Assembly: GCA_003990745.1 (NCBI GenBank)
Contig: RBNI01006586.1
Span: 1-11,167 of the forward strand
Origin: Jimgerdemannia flammicorona
Taxonomy: Eukaryota > Mucoromycota > Endogonomycetes > Endogonales > Endogonaceae
Reading direction: 5' to 3'
DNA: 11,167 nucleotides
Below, in pieces: positions 1-9,493 of this stretch. Below the pieces are notes generated by a model. It did not search any database. It worked only from the letters and a program-made list of their open reading frames with translations, and was not told the origin of the DNA. Made by a program: the position numbers and the translations under genes. The number at the start of each line of letters is the position of its first letter. The first letter of the stretch is position 1.

Positions 1-369
1 CCTACCCCTTCTCGATGAAAGACCACTTTATCAAAAATCACCTCCACCCACCCACCACTCTGTTCACAGATCCCTTCTACCAGATGGCGATGATGCCCAC
101 CTTGGGGTCTCCATCCAACCCACTACCCAGTCAGCAGATCCTCCACCAACTCCTCTCACCTCAACAACTTCTCCCATATCCCTATCCATCTTCTCTCCTC
201 AAAAACAAAAAGCCAATATCCAGTCAACCCCACTCACACTGCTATAACCCACCCTACAGTAAGCCACCCATTGCCAACACCTCCCACCAGTCTAGATTCC
301 AAATCTTCCCAGTGACCTCTCTCTTCATCTGGTCTTCTTTTGACCCCTAGCCAGTCCCTTATAGCTATC

Positions 370-640
370 CAAAAGTCCCCAGAACCTCACACTTACCCAG
401 CCAATATTCCAGCATTTGTACAAATCCTCTAGCATACTCTACATTATAACACTTCTTACAATCTAGCCAACCACCATCCACCAGATGCCCAGCATGAAAA
501 TTCAACATAACATTCCTCCATAGCATTTGCCACCACACTACCCAGAACTTGGGAGGAAGCCACTGCTACACCTCAGTACTCCAAGACCAGATCCCTGCCC
601 AGTCCCACTCCTCACCAATCCTCACTACCTACCAACTATT
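370..640 (-). other. C-terminal Cys-rich region of LINE ORF2
   Basis: After a frameshift the minus strand reads PPKFWVVWWQMLWRNVMLNF followed by GHLVDGGWLDCKKCYNVEY. This resembles the C-terminal segment of many L1-like ORF2 proteins, where an FWW..L motif precedes a CxxC...H...C knuckle. The two Cys of CKKC are at 460-458 and 451-449. The downstream His and last Cys are not clear: a Tyr (MLEYWL) sits where the last Cys might have been. Below about 370 the reading frame is hard to follow, and I see no other gene in 1-370. Confidence 0.55.
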
Positions 641-1281
641 TGGCCAAAGATCCTGGCCAATTCCCCACTGACACTCCACTCTATCCCCAATATCAAACTC
701 AGCGAGTGGAACTCTCCCTAGAAGTAGATGGTCCCATCGCCACATAGCTGGGCCCCATACCACCTCCCCCTCATTGCTATGTCAGTGCAGGCCTATCCAG
801 TGTGCTCTATCTACCACTCCCCACCAGAAGCCCTTATACCATAGTTGTCGGCTTCCATTTAGACCCACCAAGAGAGTAGATTCCCTGAGGACCCCTGGGG
901 AGAGAATCTTATCTCCCACACCTTCTGTATCAGTGGTACCCAACCTCCACCCTGTAGATCCACAGCTCTTCTCAACCACCAAGCTCACAGGCAGTGTAAT
1001 CACTTAGGGAAATTGACAAGACCCAGGCCTCCCCTAAGCACCAGCTCTACAAGGGTATCCCAACTAATCTGGGCCCTTTTATCTGCCCAAATCCAATCTC
1101 TAGCCAGTTTCATCAGCCTCTTCACCACCCAAGCTGGAAAGTCTAAGTGATATACTACATACCACAGCTTGGGGAACCAGTAAACATTCAGAATCATCAC
1201 CTGCCTCGCCAGGGAGATGTGACAACCCCCCCAACCTTTTAAAGCCTCTCCCCAAATGACCACCCTCCTCTCCCACCATAC

Positions 1282-2313
1282 TCATAGCAGGACTGATCTA
1301 TATATAGAAAGGAAGATACCTAGATACTGCACCATCTCTCTTATGGGGACAATTATTCCAATAATGTCCCCTCCCACAAGCCCATTTCCCAACACCATCA
1401 TCTCACACTTATGCCAGTTAAGCTTTGCTCTGGAGTACACCTCATACCATTCCACTGTTTCCTGAAGAGTCTCTACATCTGCTACTGATCCAAGTCTAAC
1501 TACTATATCATCTGCAAAGGCCCCCACCTTCCACTCCACATCATACACAGAGAGCCTAGCCACCTTCTTATAGATCCTGTCCATTAAAGGTTCCAGGGAG
1601 AGGGCATAAAGGATAGAGGACAGCAGATCTCCTTGAGGGACTCCTCTCCCCAAGAGAAATGTCAAATCCCTGTGACCATTACACATCAGTACCACTCTAC
1701 TTCCCTCTAACAAACTCAACATAGAAGTTCAAAACTGTGGTGGAACACCAATTCTGTCCAGCACCTTGCCCAGCCAAACCCACTGAACATGGTTATAGAC
1801 CTTTTTCTGGTCCAAAAAGACCAGTCTACCATCCAGTCTGCAGGCCCTGGCTCCTTCAATAATGCCATGCACTCAGGCAGTCCCATCTCTGATAAGTCTA
1901 CCTCCTACAAAGCTCCACTGCTCCTCACCCAGTATCTGTTAAGCAACCTTCTGTAGCCTTGCAACAATCACCTTAGTCACCAACTTCCAATCCATATCCA
2001 GAAGCATGATTGGCCTCCAGTTCTTCCAATCCTTGCACCTGCCCTTGTCTTTGTGCAATAGGGCCATCAGCCCTAAATCCTGCTCTCCAACCCACATGCT
2101 ATTTAGAATAATATGGTCACAGAGGGCTGCCATCTCTTCCAATACTTCAGGGACTTTTGCCATCTTCTTCCAGAAGTCCCATAGTAACCCATCCTCCCCT
2201 GGTACTGTCCCAAGCTTAGTTGCCACCAGGATACCTTGAATCTCCTCCTCCTGGACTGGTAAGATTAAATTGCCTAGTTCCTCTACTCGTGGTGGCTCCC
2301 ACTCCTCCAGCAT
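1282..2313 (-). other. Reverse transcriptase domain of LINE ORF2
   Basis: The finger motifs come first: PGEDGLLWDFWKKM, then ALLHKDKGRCKDWKNWRPIM and TKVIVARLQKVA (2313-1939). Motif A, LVFLDQKKVYNHVQW, has its catalytic Asp at 1812-1810. Motif B is RGVPQGDLLSSILYALSLEP. Motif C is FADDIVV at 1518-1498, with both catalytic Asp codons intact. The stretch SRAKLNWHKCE and then QYLGIFLS follow, as in L1-like RTs. Two stops lie in the 1723-1938 segment (VA*QIL and GTA*VHG), and a third at PQF*TSM. The family assignment is firm; the clade is not. Confidence 0.92.
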
Positions 2314-2939
2314 GTCACCAATTGCCTCTGCATCAGCATCCCCTTCTTCCTCACTCTACAGACTCTGCCATTTCTTCTTCAATACCCCCAGGATCTGCTG
2401 CGTGCCATGCATCAACTCTCCCTCATCATCAAAGACCCCATCCCACCAATGCCTCACCTGCCTGGCTTTGAGGAGCCTAGACAAGTATCTAGTAGGCTGC
2501 TCTCCCTCCTCAAGCCCCTGCCACTAGAGCCTAGCAGCCATTCCTTACATATGAGTCTCCTCCTCCTCTCTTAACACTCTTTGCAATTCCACTACCTCCA
2601 ATTTCACCTGCTCTAACCTCCAATCCTCCACCTCATTAGATGTAAGCAAATCAGCCCACTCTAACTGCAATCTCCTCAGCCTATTTGAGGCACACTGTAC
2701 TCACCTCCTCCTCTGTCTCCCAGTCTCTCTACCAGCTCCTCTCCAGTAGACCCTCATAGTCTCCTTTAACCTCATCCAATGGACACCTACAGACAAACCC
2801 TCCTGCCTCCAGAGAGGAACCTTTACCTGGATGTCCTCTACCCAAGAGTCCCACAATCTCTTCTCAGCCAGCAGGGAGGAGTTAAGGCACCAATGTCTGG
2901 GTCCATCTCCACTCTCCCCAAACTGCTCCTGCCCAAACA

Positions 2940-3627
2940 GTCCCCAGTGATCAGACCATGGGCACCACACCACCTCCAAAGTCTTCCAGACATTAGCACC
3001 CCAACATTCAGCTATCAGAACCCAGTCAATTCTTGTCTCCAAGCCATTTACTCAGTATGTGTAGACCCTGGTGTTGCCCCACTGTATACAGCCTATATCC
3101 CCTAAGGAGCTAAGAGTTTCTACCTCCTCCCATACATCCAGACCACTACTCCTCTCATCTGTATTCCTCCCTCCATCAGTTCTATCCAGTTGCAGATCTC
3201 GAACCATGTTAAAATCACTACCAAGAACATTGACCCCATCCTCCAAGAGAATGCCCTCCTCCAGTAGCTCTATAATCCATACAATCCTCTCTCCCCTAAC
3301 CACTGGGCAGTAATAAGAGCCCACCCTCACCAATTCCCACCCTGGCTGGTACCATTCACCCCAGACCAAGCAATCCCCCTAGCTTCTGATTCCCCCCAAA
3401 TCTCCTCTACCCTTCTTCACCAGAATTGCCACCTTTTTAAACCAAGTGGTAGCCCCACCCCATTCCTTAGTCCACTCTATCCTATCATCCTCATCCTCAC
3501 ACTGTACATCCTGTAGTAAAAAGAGATCAGCCTCCAATCTCTTCAGCCAAGTAAAAATGTTCTTACACTACCCAGATCTCCGAAGGCCATTCACATTGAG
3601 AGAGAAAATATTAGTTGTACTGTTCAT
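2940..3627 (-). other. APE-type endonuclease domain of LINE ORF2
   Basis: The motifs appear in the expected order on the minus strand: LNVNGLRRSG at the N-terminus, LFLLQDVQCED (the usual catalytic Glu is Asp here), VLGSDFNMVRD at about 3204-3225 (GDFN in the family, so Gly has become Ser), TRIDWVLI at about 3018-3036, and WSDHWG at about 2944-2958 with the terminal SDH. In this exonuclease-endonuclease-phosphatase fold, the Asn, Glu, Asp and His of these motifs coordinate the metal and cut the target. The Glu-to-Asp and Gly-to-Ser changes probably impair it. Three in-frame stops interrupt the domain. Confidence 0.85.
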
Positions 3628-3658
3628 AAGGAATACTGTTAAAGATCAAACTTCTCCT

Positions 3659-5661
3659 TTACAAATCTGCACTCAATTCCTTCTATACCAAATCCAAGAC
3701 ATATTCTACAGCCAGTTCTCTCTTCTCAGCTTCCTGTGCCTCCATCTCCCCCAGAAGTTCAACCATTGCCCCATCCTCTTTCTCCTCAAAGTCCTCCTGA
3801 TACTCTACACAGACCTCCTGCCAGAACTGCAAACCATGACATTCCACCCAACAGTAGGCAGCCTGCTCACCAGCAACACCTACCAGCTCTGCCTTCCTCA
3901 CCTCATCTACCTCATATCCCTTCTCTTCCAGGAAGATCTCAAGAATCTCCACCTTCAGTGCCTCTACCACTCCATCTCTTTACAGAATCCATGCCCAATA
4001 CTCCTCAGGCATAATACTCAGATCCACTTCTCCCAACATCTCAGCTGTGAGGTTATCCATCACCTTGCTCATCCACAGCAGATTCCCCACCTCCTTCCCT
4101 CCAGGGGTCCTCAGCTGCCCTGTATCTAACATCGTAGTATCAGTACCTACACTGGCATCCTCATTCCACTTCTCCTCTGGGACATCCACCAGCTTGTCCT
4201 CACTAACCACCACCACCTGGCCCCCTTTCGCCACATCTGGGACCCCAAAATGAACTCGCTGGGCCCCCCACATCAGTACATCCTCTGTCACCCCTCTCTG
4301 CCCCACTGGGCCCTTTCTGATAAGTGGGGGGAGAGTGCTATCTGACTCCTCCTCCCAAACTTCAAAAGTACCATTGGCATAGGGATCCTTGCCCAGTACC
4401 TTCACAGCCCATTCTTCAGTCACCACCACCTCCTCACCTCCTTTACTTGCCCATACACTGGCTTTGATGCCTCCAGACTCCTCAGCCCTGTCTATCTTCT
4501 TCTTCTCCCCTCCTGCCATACTTGCCAACAGCTCCCTCTGCCTCTTGCACCCCTGGGCCTGCTCCCACTGTCTTCTGTCAGTATGGATATGCTTTCCATC
4601 TACTACCTCCAGATGTGTTGACCCTTCAAACTACTTCCAGGCTTTCACCCTTCTCTCCACTACACCACTCAGCTCCTCCAGAGCCTCTAACAAGTCCTCC
4701 TCCTCCTCTTCACTCTCTTTCACCCTCGACACCTTACAGACAAAAGCCCCCCACATCAGCACTGAGGACCAGTCACTCATCTTTCCTGTGGCCTCCTTTC
4801 CTACCAGCCGAATCCTGAGATTAACATCACCCATCTTGAATGTGGTCCCCTCCCACATTTAGAAGCCAATGTCCACCACATCTCCATACTCCACCATCAC
4901 CTCCTCTATCTTCCTCCTGGTCTCCTCCTTAGTCACCATAGGTACCCCCCTCACCAGAAGCTGCACCACCCTGGGGTCTCACCTCAAGCACTGCACCATG
5001 GGGACCACCACTTCCCCAACCACTACTCCAGTCTTCAGGGCCTCGTCCAGCAGGCCCTCCTCCTCAAAGCCCACCTCAACCCCTTCCAGACCCTTCAGAA
5101 ACTTCACCAAGGCTGCCCCAGCCATCTGCTTTAAAATAAGCCCCAGAACCATCCTAACTATCACTGCCAAGCCCCAGAAGTACAAGGTGGTCACGAACTC
5201 CAAGATTGATTTCTTGAGTAATGGGGCTACTGCCAGCCCCATCACACCATCTGCCCAGCCCCTGCATCAATAGTCACATCTGGATTTTTTTCCAGATTCC
5301 CCATCATGTCACCATTAGTAGTCCCGCTACTACTACCAGTAGCTACTCCACTTTCTCTACCTCCTACCAGTGAAGGCCCAGCTCCCCCAGCCTTCCCAAC
5401 CTTCTGCTTCCCCTTCCCACCTGCTTGTCCACTGTGGGCCCCCACCAGCCAACCCTCAGTCCTTAGCATATCTGCAAAGCTCCTCCTCTGCTGCCCTCTA
5501 GCCCCCCCCCCAGTACCTCCTCTACTGCCCAAGCTGCCCTGCTCATTCGTGCCACCAAATGACCCTATTCCCAGCCCATACCCTCTCCCAACATGTTGCC
5601 AGTCAAAGGCCCCAGGTCTGCCCAACCTAGTATGCTCATCGGCTTGCTTACTAGTTGACAT
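3659..5661 (-). pseudogene. LINE ORF1: RNA-binding (Gag-like) protein, broken
   Basis: ORF1 proteins coat LINE RNA. I chose the ATG at 5661-5659 (MSTSKQADEHTRLGRPG); the frame is open further upstream, but that part looks like leader. The first ~140 residues are Gly/Ser/Gln-rich and contain RRSFADMLRTEG, a SFADML box common near the N-terminus of L1-like ORF1 proteins. At 5242 this frame hits a stop and the sequence continues in another frame with a helical block and then an RRM-like unit (about 4976-4725: VVQLLVRGVPM, VNLRIRLVGKE, VLMWGAFVCKV). A KR/E-rich middle and an acidic, probably coiled C-terminus follow. Stops at about 4976 (CLR*DP, Trp expected), 4862, 4631, 3977 and 3683 break it. 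A true end at 3659 would require that the 3683 stop was once Gln. No clear CCHC knuckle is seen. Confidence 0.75.
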
Positions 5662-5800
5662 TGCCTTAATATCTTTCTCTAATAAATGATTTGAAAGTGT
5701 GTTGTAAAAGTGTGTGTAATGTGAATTGTAGCAGAGAAAGATGTCAGTATAAATATCCTCAAGCAAGCAACTCAATAAAAGACAGGATTTATATAATATC
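5662..5800 (-). other. 5' leader of the LINE
   Basis: This 140-base stretch lies upstream of ORF1 on the minus strand. It is AT-rich, with a short GT/AC-rich segment (about 5696-5720) and a TATATAAAT-like string near 5787-5797 on the minus strand that could be core-promoter-like. The frame of ORF1 is open through it but the translation (Cys, Tyr, His, Leu-rich) does not resemble the ORF1 N-terminus, so I treat it as untranslated. Composition changes here from C-rich to A-rich on the plus strand. Confidence 0.45.
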
Positions 5801-5810
5801 AAAAAAAAAA
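5801..5810 (+). repeat. A10 homopolymer at the LINE/Gypsy junction
   Basis: Ten consecutive A bases separate the LINE leader from the first coding-like codons of the Gypsy element. It may be part of the LINE insertion site or an extra-base tract made at the 5' junction. It is not the LINE's own poly(A) tail, because that would be at the opposite (left) end and appear as T on this strand. Confidence 0.6.
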
Positions 5811-7180
5811 CAATTAAGACTTAAAGTCTATAATATATAGATAAGTCTCTGAATAACTTAAACTAAAAAGACTATATCTAAAAATAGATGTCCTGAACTC
5901 TATAAATACTTGAACTCTGAAGAATCTAAATATAATTCTCAGAATCTGACTATATCTAAGAAGGATATACTAAGACTTAAACTTAAAGAATTAAAGTCTG
6001 TAATTACTAAATTGTTATCCAAGTCTATCAGAAGGAACCTAGATCAATTAGAAGTACAACAGATAGTACTTAGGCATTAAGACACAAGCTACAGATATCT
6101 GATATAAGTACCTTTAAGTCATTGATACTAAGGATCATTAATTTAAAGAGTACAATTACTATAACAGTAAAGACACACTATTACAATTGGTAGCAGCAGA
6201 ATCTACAAGTCAATCTGATATAAGATAAATAAAGAATTGTTAAACAGCTCACCAGCTGTCACTGAACATATCCTTTAGAAAGTGACTAGATACCCTAGAC
6301 TCTCAAACAAGAGGAAAACAGAACATAAAGACTATTATTGACTGAGAAAGCCAATATAAAGAATAAAAATAAGAACTTATTGAACATTCTGCTCAAAATT
6401 TATATTCAGAATTCCATAAACTACATTCAGCATTAAAAAGGGATACAGACCTTCAGAAAAAGTTTTACAGACTTATAAAACAATATATATATAGAGCAAA
6501 AACATCTGAATTAGTTGCTCAAGCAACAGAATAATTTCTTGAATTAATCATCATTAAAATAAGAACTACTGTTCTTCAGTGAATTAATTCCCCTTACTAT
6601 CACTCTACTGAAAGAAAGAGTCATCTTTACTTCAGATATTTAAGTCATAAGATCAACTATATACAAGAACTATAAAGACTAGAAACTCTTGAGATAACTA
6701 CTTAAGAAATTCAATATAAGGAATATACAATCTATTTTGATACTCAACAAGAACTAGACATCTCTTCTGTACTTAGTTCAGAAAGAGACCAAACAGAATA
6801 TTTATCTGCTGGACAACAGACATCAGTAGGAAGACAACTTTCAGAATTAACAAGTCTAGAACCTAGTGCAAATTTATTAGAAGCTAGGGATTACTTAAAA
6901 CCCTTGTCTCAGGAATTTATACACCTTCACACTCAGTACCTGTTCCTTACTCAGGACCAGAATCTGAACCAGAAGATAGACATTCAGATTCTGAATCTGA
7001 ACTATCAGTAGAAGACATTTCTGAAACAGAAAGTCTACCAGACATATCATCTAAAAGGAAGAGAAAGCAACAGACCCCTTAGAAGAAGAAGGCCTTGAAG
7101 GACTCTTTGAAGAAACCCCTGAAGACTTAGATAAAACTTTTAGAGGACCAGAGTTTACATCTGAATCAGTAATCTTAATA
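5811..7180 (+). pseudogene. Coding-like region upstream of Gag, unknown function, broken
   Basis: I do not recognise this protein. About 450 codons can be followed across frameshifts near 6066, 6900 and 7075. The first part is Lys/Leu/Ser-rich (ISKKDILRLKLKELKSVI). A long, probably helical part follows (about 6073-6900; for example NLYSEFHKLHSALKRDTDLQ and KKFYRLIKQYIYRAKTSE). Next come an acidic Ser/Glu stretch (ESEPEDRHSDSESELSVED), a basic KRKRK cluster near 7052-7068 that could be a nuclear localisation signal, and another acidic stretch ending just before the proposed Gag ATG. Its stops follow the same pattern as in Gag and Pol (TAA/TAG at likely Gln, TGA at likely Trp), which supports it having been translated. 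It could be an N-terminal extension of Gag or a separate ORF. Its start is not in the window. Confidence 0.55.
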
Positions 7181-8226
7181 ATGGCTACTGATATATTAAC
7201 AAGATAACTGGTAGCATTAGCTGACCTAGTAGGACAAATAGTAATTATGAATCAACCAGCTAAAGTACTATCAATCTCTATTTTTGGAGGAATATCTACA
7301 GATCTATCAGGATTTATAAATGCAGTAGATAATGGATACAAGTGTAACAGTTAGAATGACCAAAGAAAAACCCAGACTCTATCTTAGTAAAGAATATATT
7401 ACATTCTCCAGAGGAAGTCTTTGCAAAAGCCCAAGCTCAAACTGCTAAAGTAGCTGCTCATTTTCAATATTTAGCTACTCTCTGATATTATAACTTAAAT
7501 CCAAAGCTCCTTACTTGAGAAGATAGGATTGGAGTTACTGAACAAGATACCACAGGAGACCAACCAGGATATCCAGAAATCTCTAAAACAAGAGGACTTA
7601 AACATCTTCTAAAAAGATATTTTTTAAGTCCTTCACTTCTTATAGACACAAGAGTATAATTAAAAGCCATGAAATGGGATGAATAAAGCAAAGAAAACCT
7701 AGAAGCCTTTGCAGTAAGAATGGAAGCCTTCTTGAATATATTAGGACTCCCTTATAATTCTGATAATAATACCTCTAATGGAACCAGAGCAAATTACTTC
7801 TTCCAAAGTATTTCTCCATAGTTAGCTAGAAGAGTCAAGGAAATGGGAATTCCTATAGACTGCTCTTATGATCAATAGTACTTTAGACAAGCAGTATCTA
7901 GAGTAAGAATGGTTTTAGCAGCATCTGCTACTACCAAATCTAGAGAACAGAATAATATAAGAAACTCTGAGCAAGCTTTAAGTAAATCCTATTAAGACCC
8001 TAGAAAAAGGAATTAGAACAGAGAAACTCTAATATCTAAGAAACCTATTTTCCAAAAACTTTCTCCAGAAGAAAGAGACAGACTTAGAAAAGAAGGCAAA
8101 TGTTTTTACTATAAGAAGACAGGACATATGTCTAATGTCTGTCCAGAGAAAAATAAAAACATTTCTTCAAGACCTTCAACTATCTCAGTTATTGATACTA
8201 TTTCTGAGATAGAAGAAGTTATCAGA
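7181..8226 (+). pseudogene. Gypsy Gag (capsid-nucleocapsid), broken
   Basis: Gag builds the virus-like particle and binds element RNA. The proposed start is the ATG at 7181 (MATDILTR, then a stop at a likely Gln codon). The segment SISIFGGISTDLSGFINAVD resembles the opening of retrotransposon capsids, where a FxG...FI..V pattern precedes a Trp. A frameshift near 7332 moves to the frame that continues to 8436. Capsid-like helices follow (KNILHSPEEVFAKAQAQTAK; NLEAFAVRMEAFLNILGLP), then a basic segment and the zinc knuckle at 8101-8142. Stops such as LE*PKK, ATL*YY and LLT*EDR are TGA at likely Trp; WDE*SKE, SP*LAR and DQ*YF are TAA/TAG at likely Gln. Family by position and knuckle is secure; exact limits are not. 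Confidence 0.75.
8101..8142 (+). other. Gag CCHC zinc knuckle with one Cys lost
   Basis: The translation is CFYYKKTGHMSNVC. The family pattern is C-x2-C-x4-H-x4-C. Position 4, normally Cys, is Tyr (TAT), which one G-to-A change from TGT explains. The remaining Cys, Gly-His and last Cys are in place. The site should no longer hold zinc properly. Confidence 0.85.
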
Positions 8227-8635
8227 TTTAAAAAGCTTTACTATAAAGCAATTATTCCTACTAAGGCTTATCTAATAGATACAGGATATGATCTCTATAG
8301 TACTGTCTTATAGATAATACTACCAGGAAAATCTCAAGTAATAAGAACTGATATAGCAGTATAAATACCTTAGGGTACCTATGTTAGAATAGTAGAAAAA
8401 AGTAGATTAGCAAAAGATTATGACCTCTCAATACATAGGAAGAAGAGTCATTGATGAAGGATATTAGGATGAAATTAAAGTCATTTTGAGAAACCTTGGA
8501 AAAGAACAATATACTGTTCTACTAAGACAAAAAGTGATACAATTGATTATAGAAGTTATAAAGAATAATCTCACAGTTCAAGGAGTCAAAACATTTCCAC
8601 CTTCAGAAAGAGGAACTAAAGGATTTGGATCCTCA
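8227..8635 (+). pseudogene. dUTPase domain inside the Gypsy polyprotein, broken
   Basis: dUTPase hydrolyses dUTP to dUMP and pyrophosphate, keeping uracil out of new DNA. All five trimeric-dUTPase motifs occur in order: motif 1 TGYDLYS (8281-8301); PGKSQVIRTDIAV leading to motif 2, KSRLA (8398-8412; RSGLA in the family); motif 3 RVIDEGY*DEIKVIL (8444-8488), with the catalytic Asp and the Tyr present and a TAG where Gln is found in the E. coli enzyme; motif 4 RQKVIQLI (8525-8548); motif 5 RGTKGFGSSE (8609-8638). About 136 codons is the normal length. A frameshift near 8437 and stops at 8311, 8362, 8371 and 8465 disable it. It lies directly after the zinc knuckle and about 90 codons before the protease, in the protease frame for its second half, so it was part of the polyprotein. 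Confidence 0.88.
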
Positions 8636-8917
8636 GAACTACTTCAGAATATTGAAAAAAAGCTCAAGATAGTAGCTACTATTTAAGAAATAAAACCTAC
8701 TAAAGAAGAAAAATAGTACTCTCAACTAGAAGATAGATATGCACTATATAGAAGATGCTCTCATGGTATATAGATATATTGTATAAAAATGCTCAATGAC
8801 TGTTACTCATATCTAAGTAAACTTATTCAAAGAAGAGCTACTAAGCTAGCTAATATCTAGACTGAAGAAAAGAAACAAAATCTAATATAAGAAGTTGTTT
8901 CTACAATCAATAATAAA

Positions 8918-9241
8918 GAACTTATTAAAATATCAACTCAAGTTAAAGGATAAGATATAAAAGTTCTCTTTGATACAGGAGCCTCTAGAAATTTTATCAA
9001 CCAGAACTTAGTAAAACAGGCTAAAATTCTTACTACATCTGGTGATAAAAGAATAGTACAATTTGCAAATAGCAAAACTCAGACATTATCTCAGATTGCT
9101 AAAGGCTTAATACTATAAATAAGAGACTATAAGAAAATAGACCTAGACATAGTATATTTGTCTACTTATGACATTATACTTAGAACTCCATAGTTTAGAA
9201 AGTATAACCTCAATATTAATTGGAGTAATAATGAAATTACC
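8918..9241 (+). other. Aspartic protease domain of Gypsy Pol
   Basis: The motif LFDTGASRNFINQNL carries the catalytic Asp at 8972-8974 in the DTGAS context typical of retroelement proteases, which cut Gag-Pol as homodimers. About 65 codons later YDIILRTP*F matches the family's second landmark YDxILGxxWL, with Gly changed to Arg and Trp to a TAG stop. Both are explained by G-to-A changes. Confidence 0.85.
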
Positions 9242-9493
9242 CTATAGAAATAGGGTCAAAAGCTTACTTTAAATCCAAAGCCAGTATAAGTAGAAACAAT
9301 CTCAGCTATTCAATTCTGTAAAGAAGTCAAAAGAATAAAAAATTGTTATCTCTGCTTGATACAGATAGTTCCAAAAGAAAAGGAAGCTATTCAAATCCCA
9401 CAAATAATTCAGTCTCTTATAGAAGAATTCTCTGATATATTCTAAGAACCAACAAAGCCTCCACCTAAAAGAAAAGTCAATTACAAGATTGAT

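Larger units (their letters stand above)
1..3627 (-). pseudogene. LINE ORF2: endonuclease-reverse transcriptase, broken and partial
   Basis: ORF2 nicks target DNA and reverse-transcribes the element RNA at the nick. The proposed ATG is at 3627-3625, 32 to 56 bases after the end of ORF1; it opens MNSTTNIFSLNVNGLRRSG, whose NVNGL matches the first endonuclease motif. The frame then runs through endonuclease (to about 2700), RT (about 2313-1282) and a W-rich thumb/connection. Near 900-920 the likely coding frame shifts and continues as the C-terminal Cys region. More than 1,200 codons are present, the usual ORF2 size, and the end may lie beyond the edge. In-frame stops include RSG*CKN (near 3570), IRS*GDC, YTY*VNG and QF*TSM, several at plausible former Gln codons. 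The RT catalytic residues are intact, but the protein cannot be made whole. Confidence 0.87.
1..5800 (-). mobile_element. LINE (non-LTR) retrotransposon, L1/Tx1-like, 3' end outside the window
   Basis: A two-ORF non-LTR retrotransposon read on the minus strand: leader, ORF1, ORF2. It is identified by an APE-type endonuclease followed by a LINE reverse transcriptase with the box FADDIVV and the upstream motif NWRPIMLLD, then a C-terminal Cys-rich region. No RNase H domain follows the RT, which argues against Tad/I-type elements and for an L1/Tx1-like lineage; this assignment is inference. The copy is inactive: both ORFs carry in-frame stops and at least one frameshift each. The right boundary is placed near 5800 because Gypsy coding sequence on the other strand resumes at about 5811. 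The 3' end and tail lie left of position 1. The sense strand is strongly purine-rich and CpG is scarce. Confidence 0.88.

Noticed and set aside
15..1007. Several short plus-strand open frames in the first kilobase
   Set aside because: Pro/Ser/His-rich low-complexity translations opposite the C-terminal part of LINE ORF2; no sign of independent genes.
3446..4862. Long plus-strand open frames at 3446-4129 and 4389-4862
   Set aside because: They run opposite to LINE ORF1/ORF2, are Ser/Pro/Leu-rich as expected from a C/T-rich strand, and match no family; they are antisense shadows.
5502..5511. C10 run as a possible programmed slippage site in ORF1
   Set aside because: The ORF1 frame passes through it unbroken (Gly-rich), and the frame change occurs 250 bases later, near 5242.
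6186..6203. TGGTAGCAGCAGAATC, which resembles a tRNA primer-binding site after an LTR ending in CA
   Set aside because: It lies inside a long coding-like frame (about 6073-6900) that reads through it, and no LTR repeat partner is seen, so the match is probably chance.
7488..7691. A minus-strand open frame of 67 codons
   Set aside because: It lies antisense to the Gag frame, shows no motif, and is expected by chance in AT-rich coding DNA.
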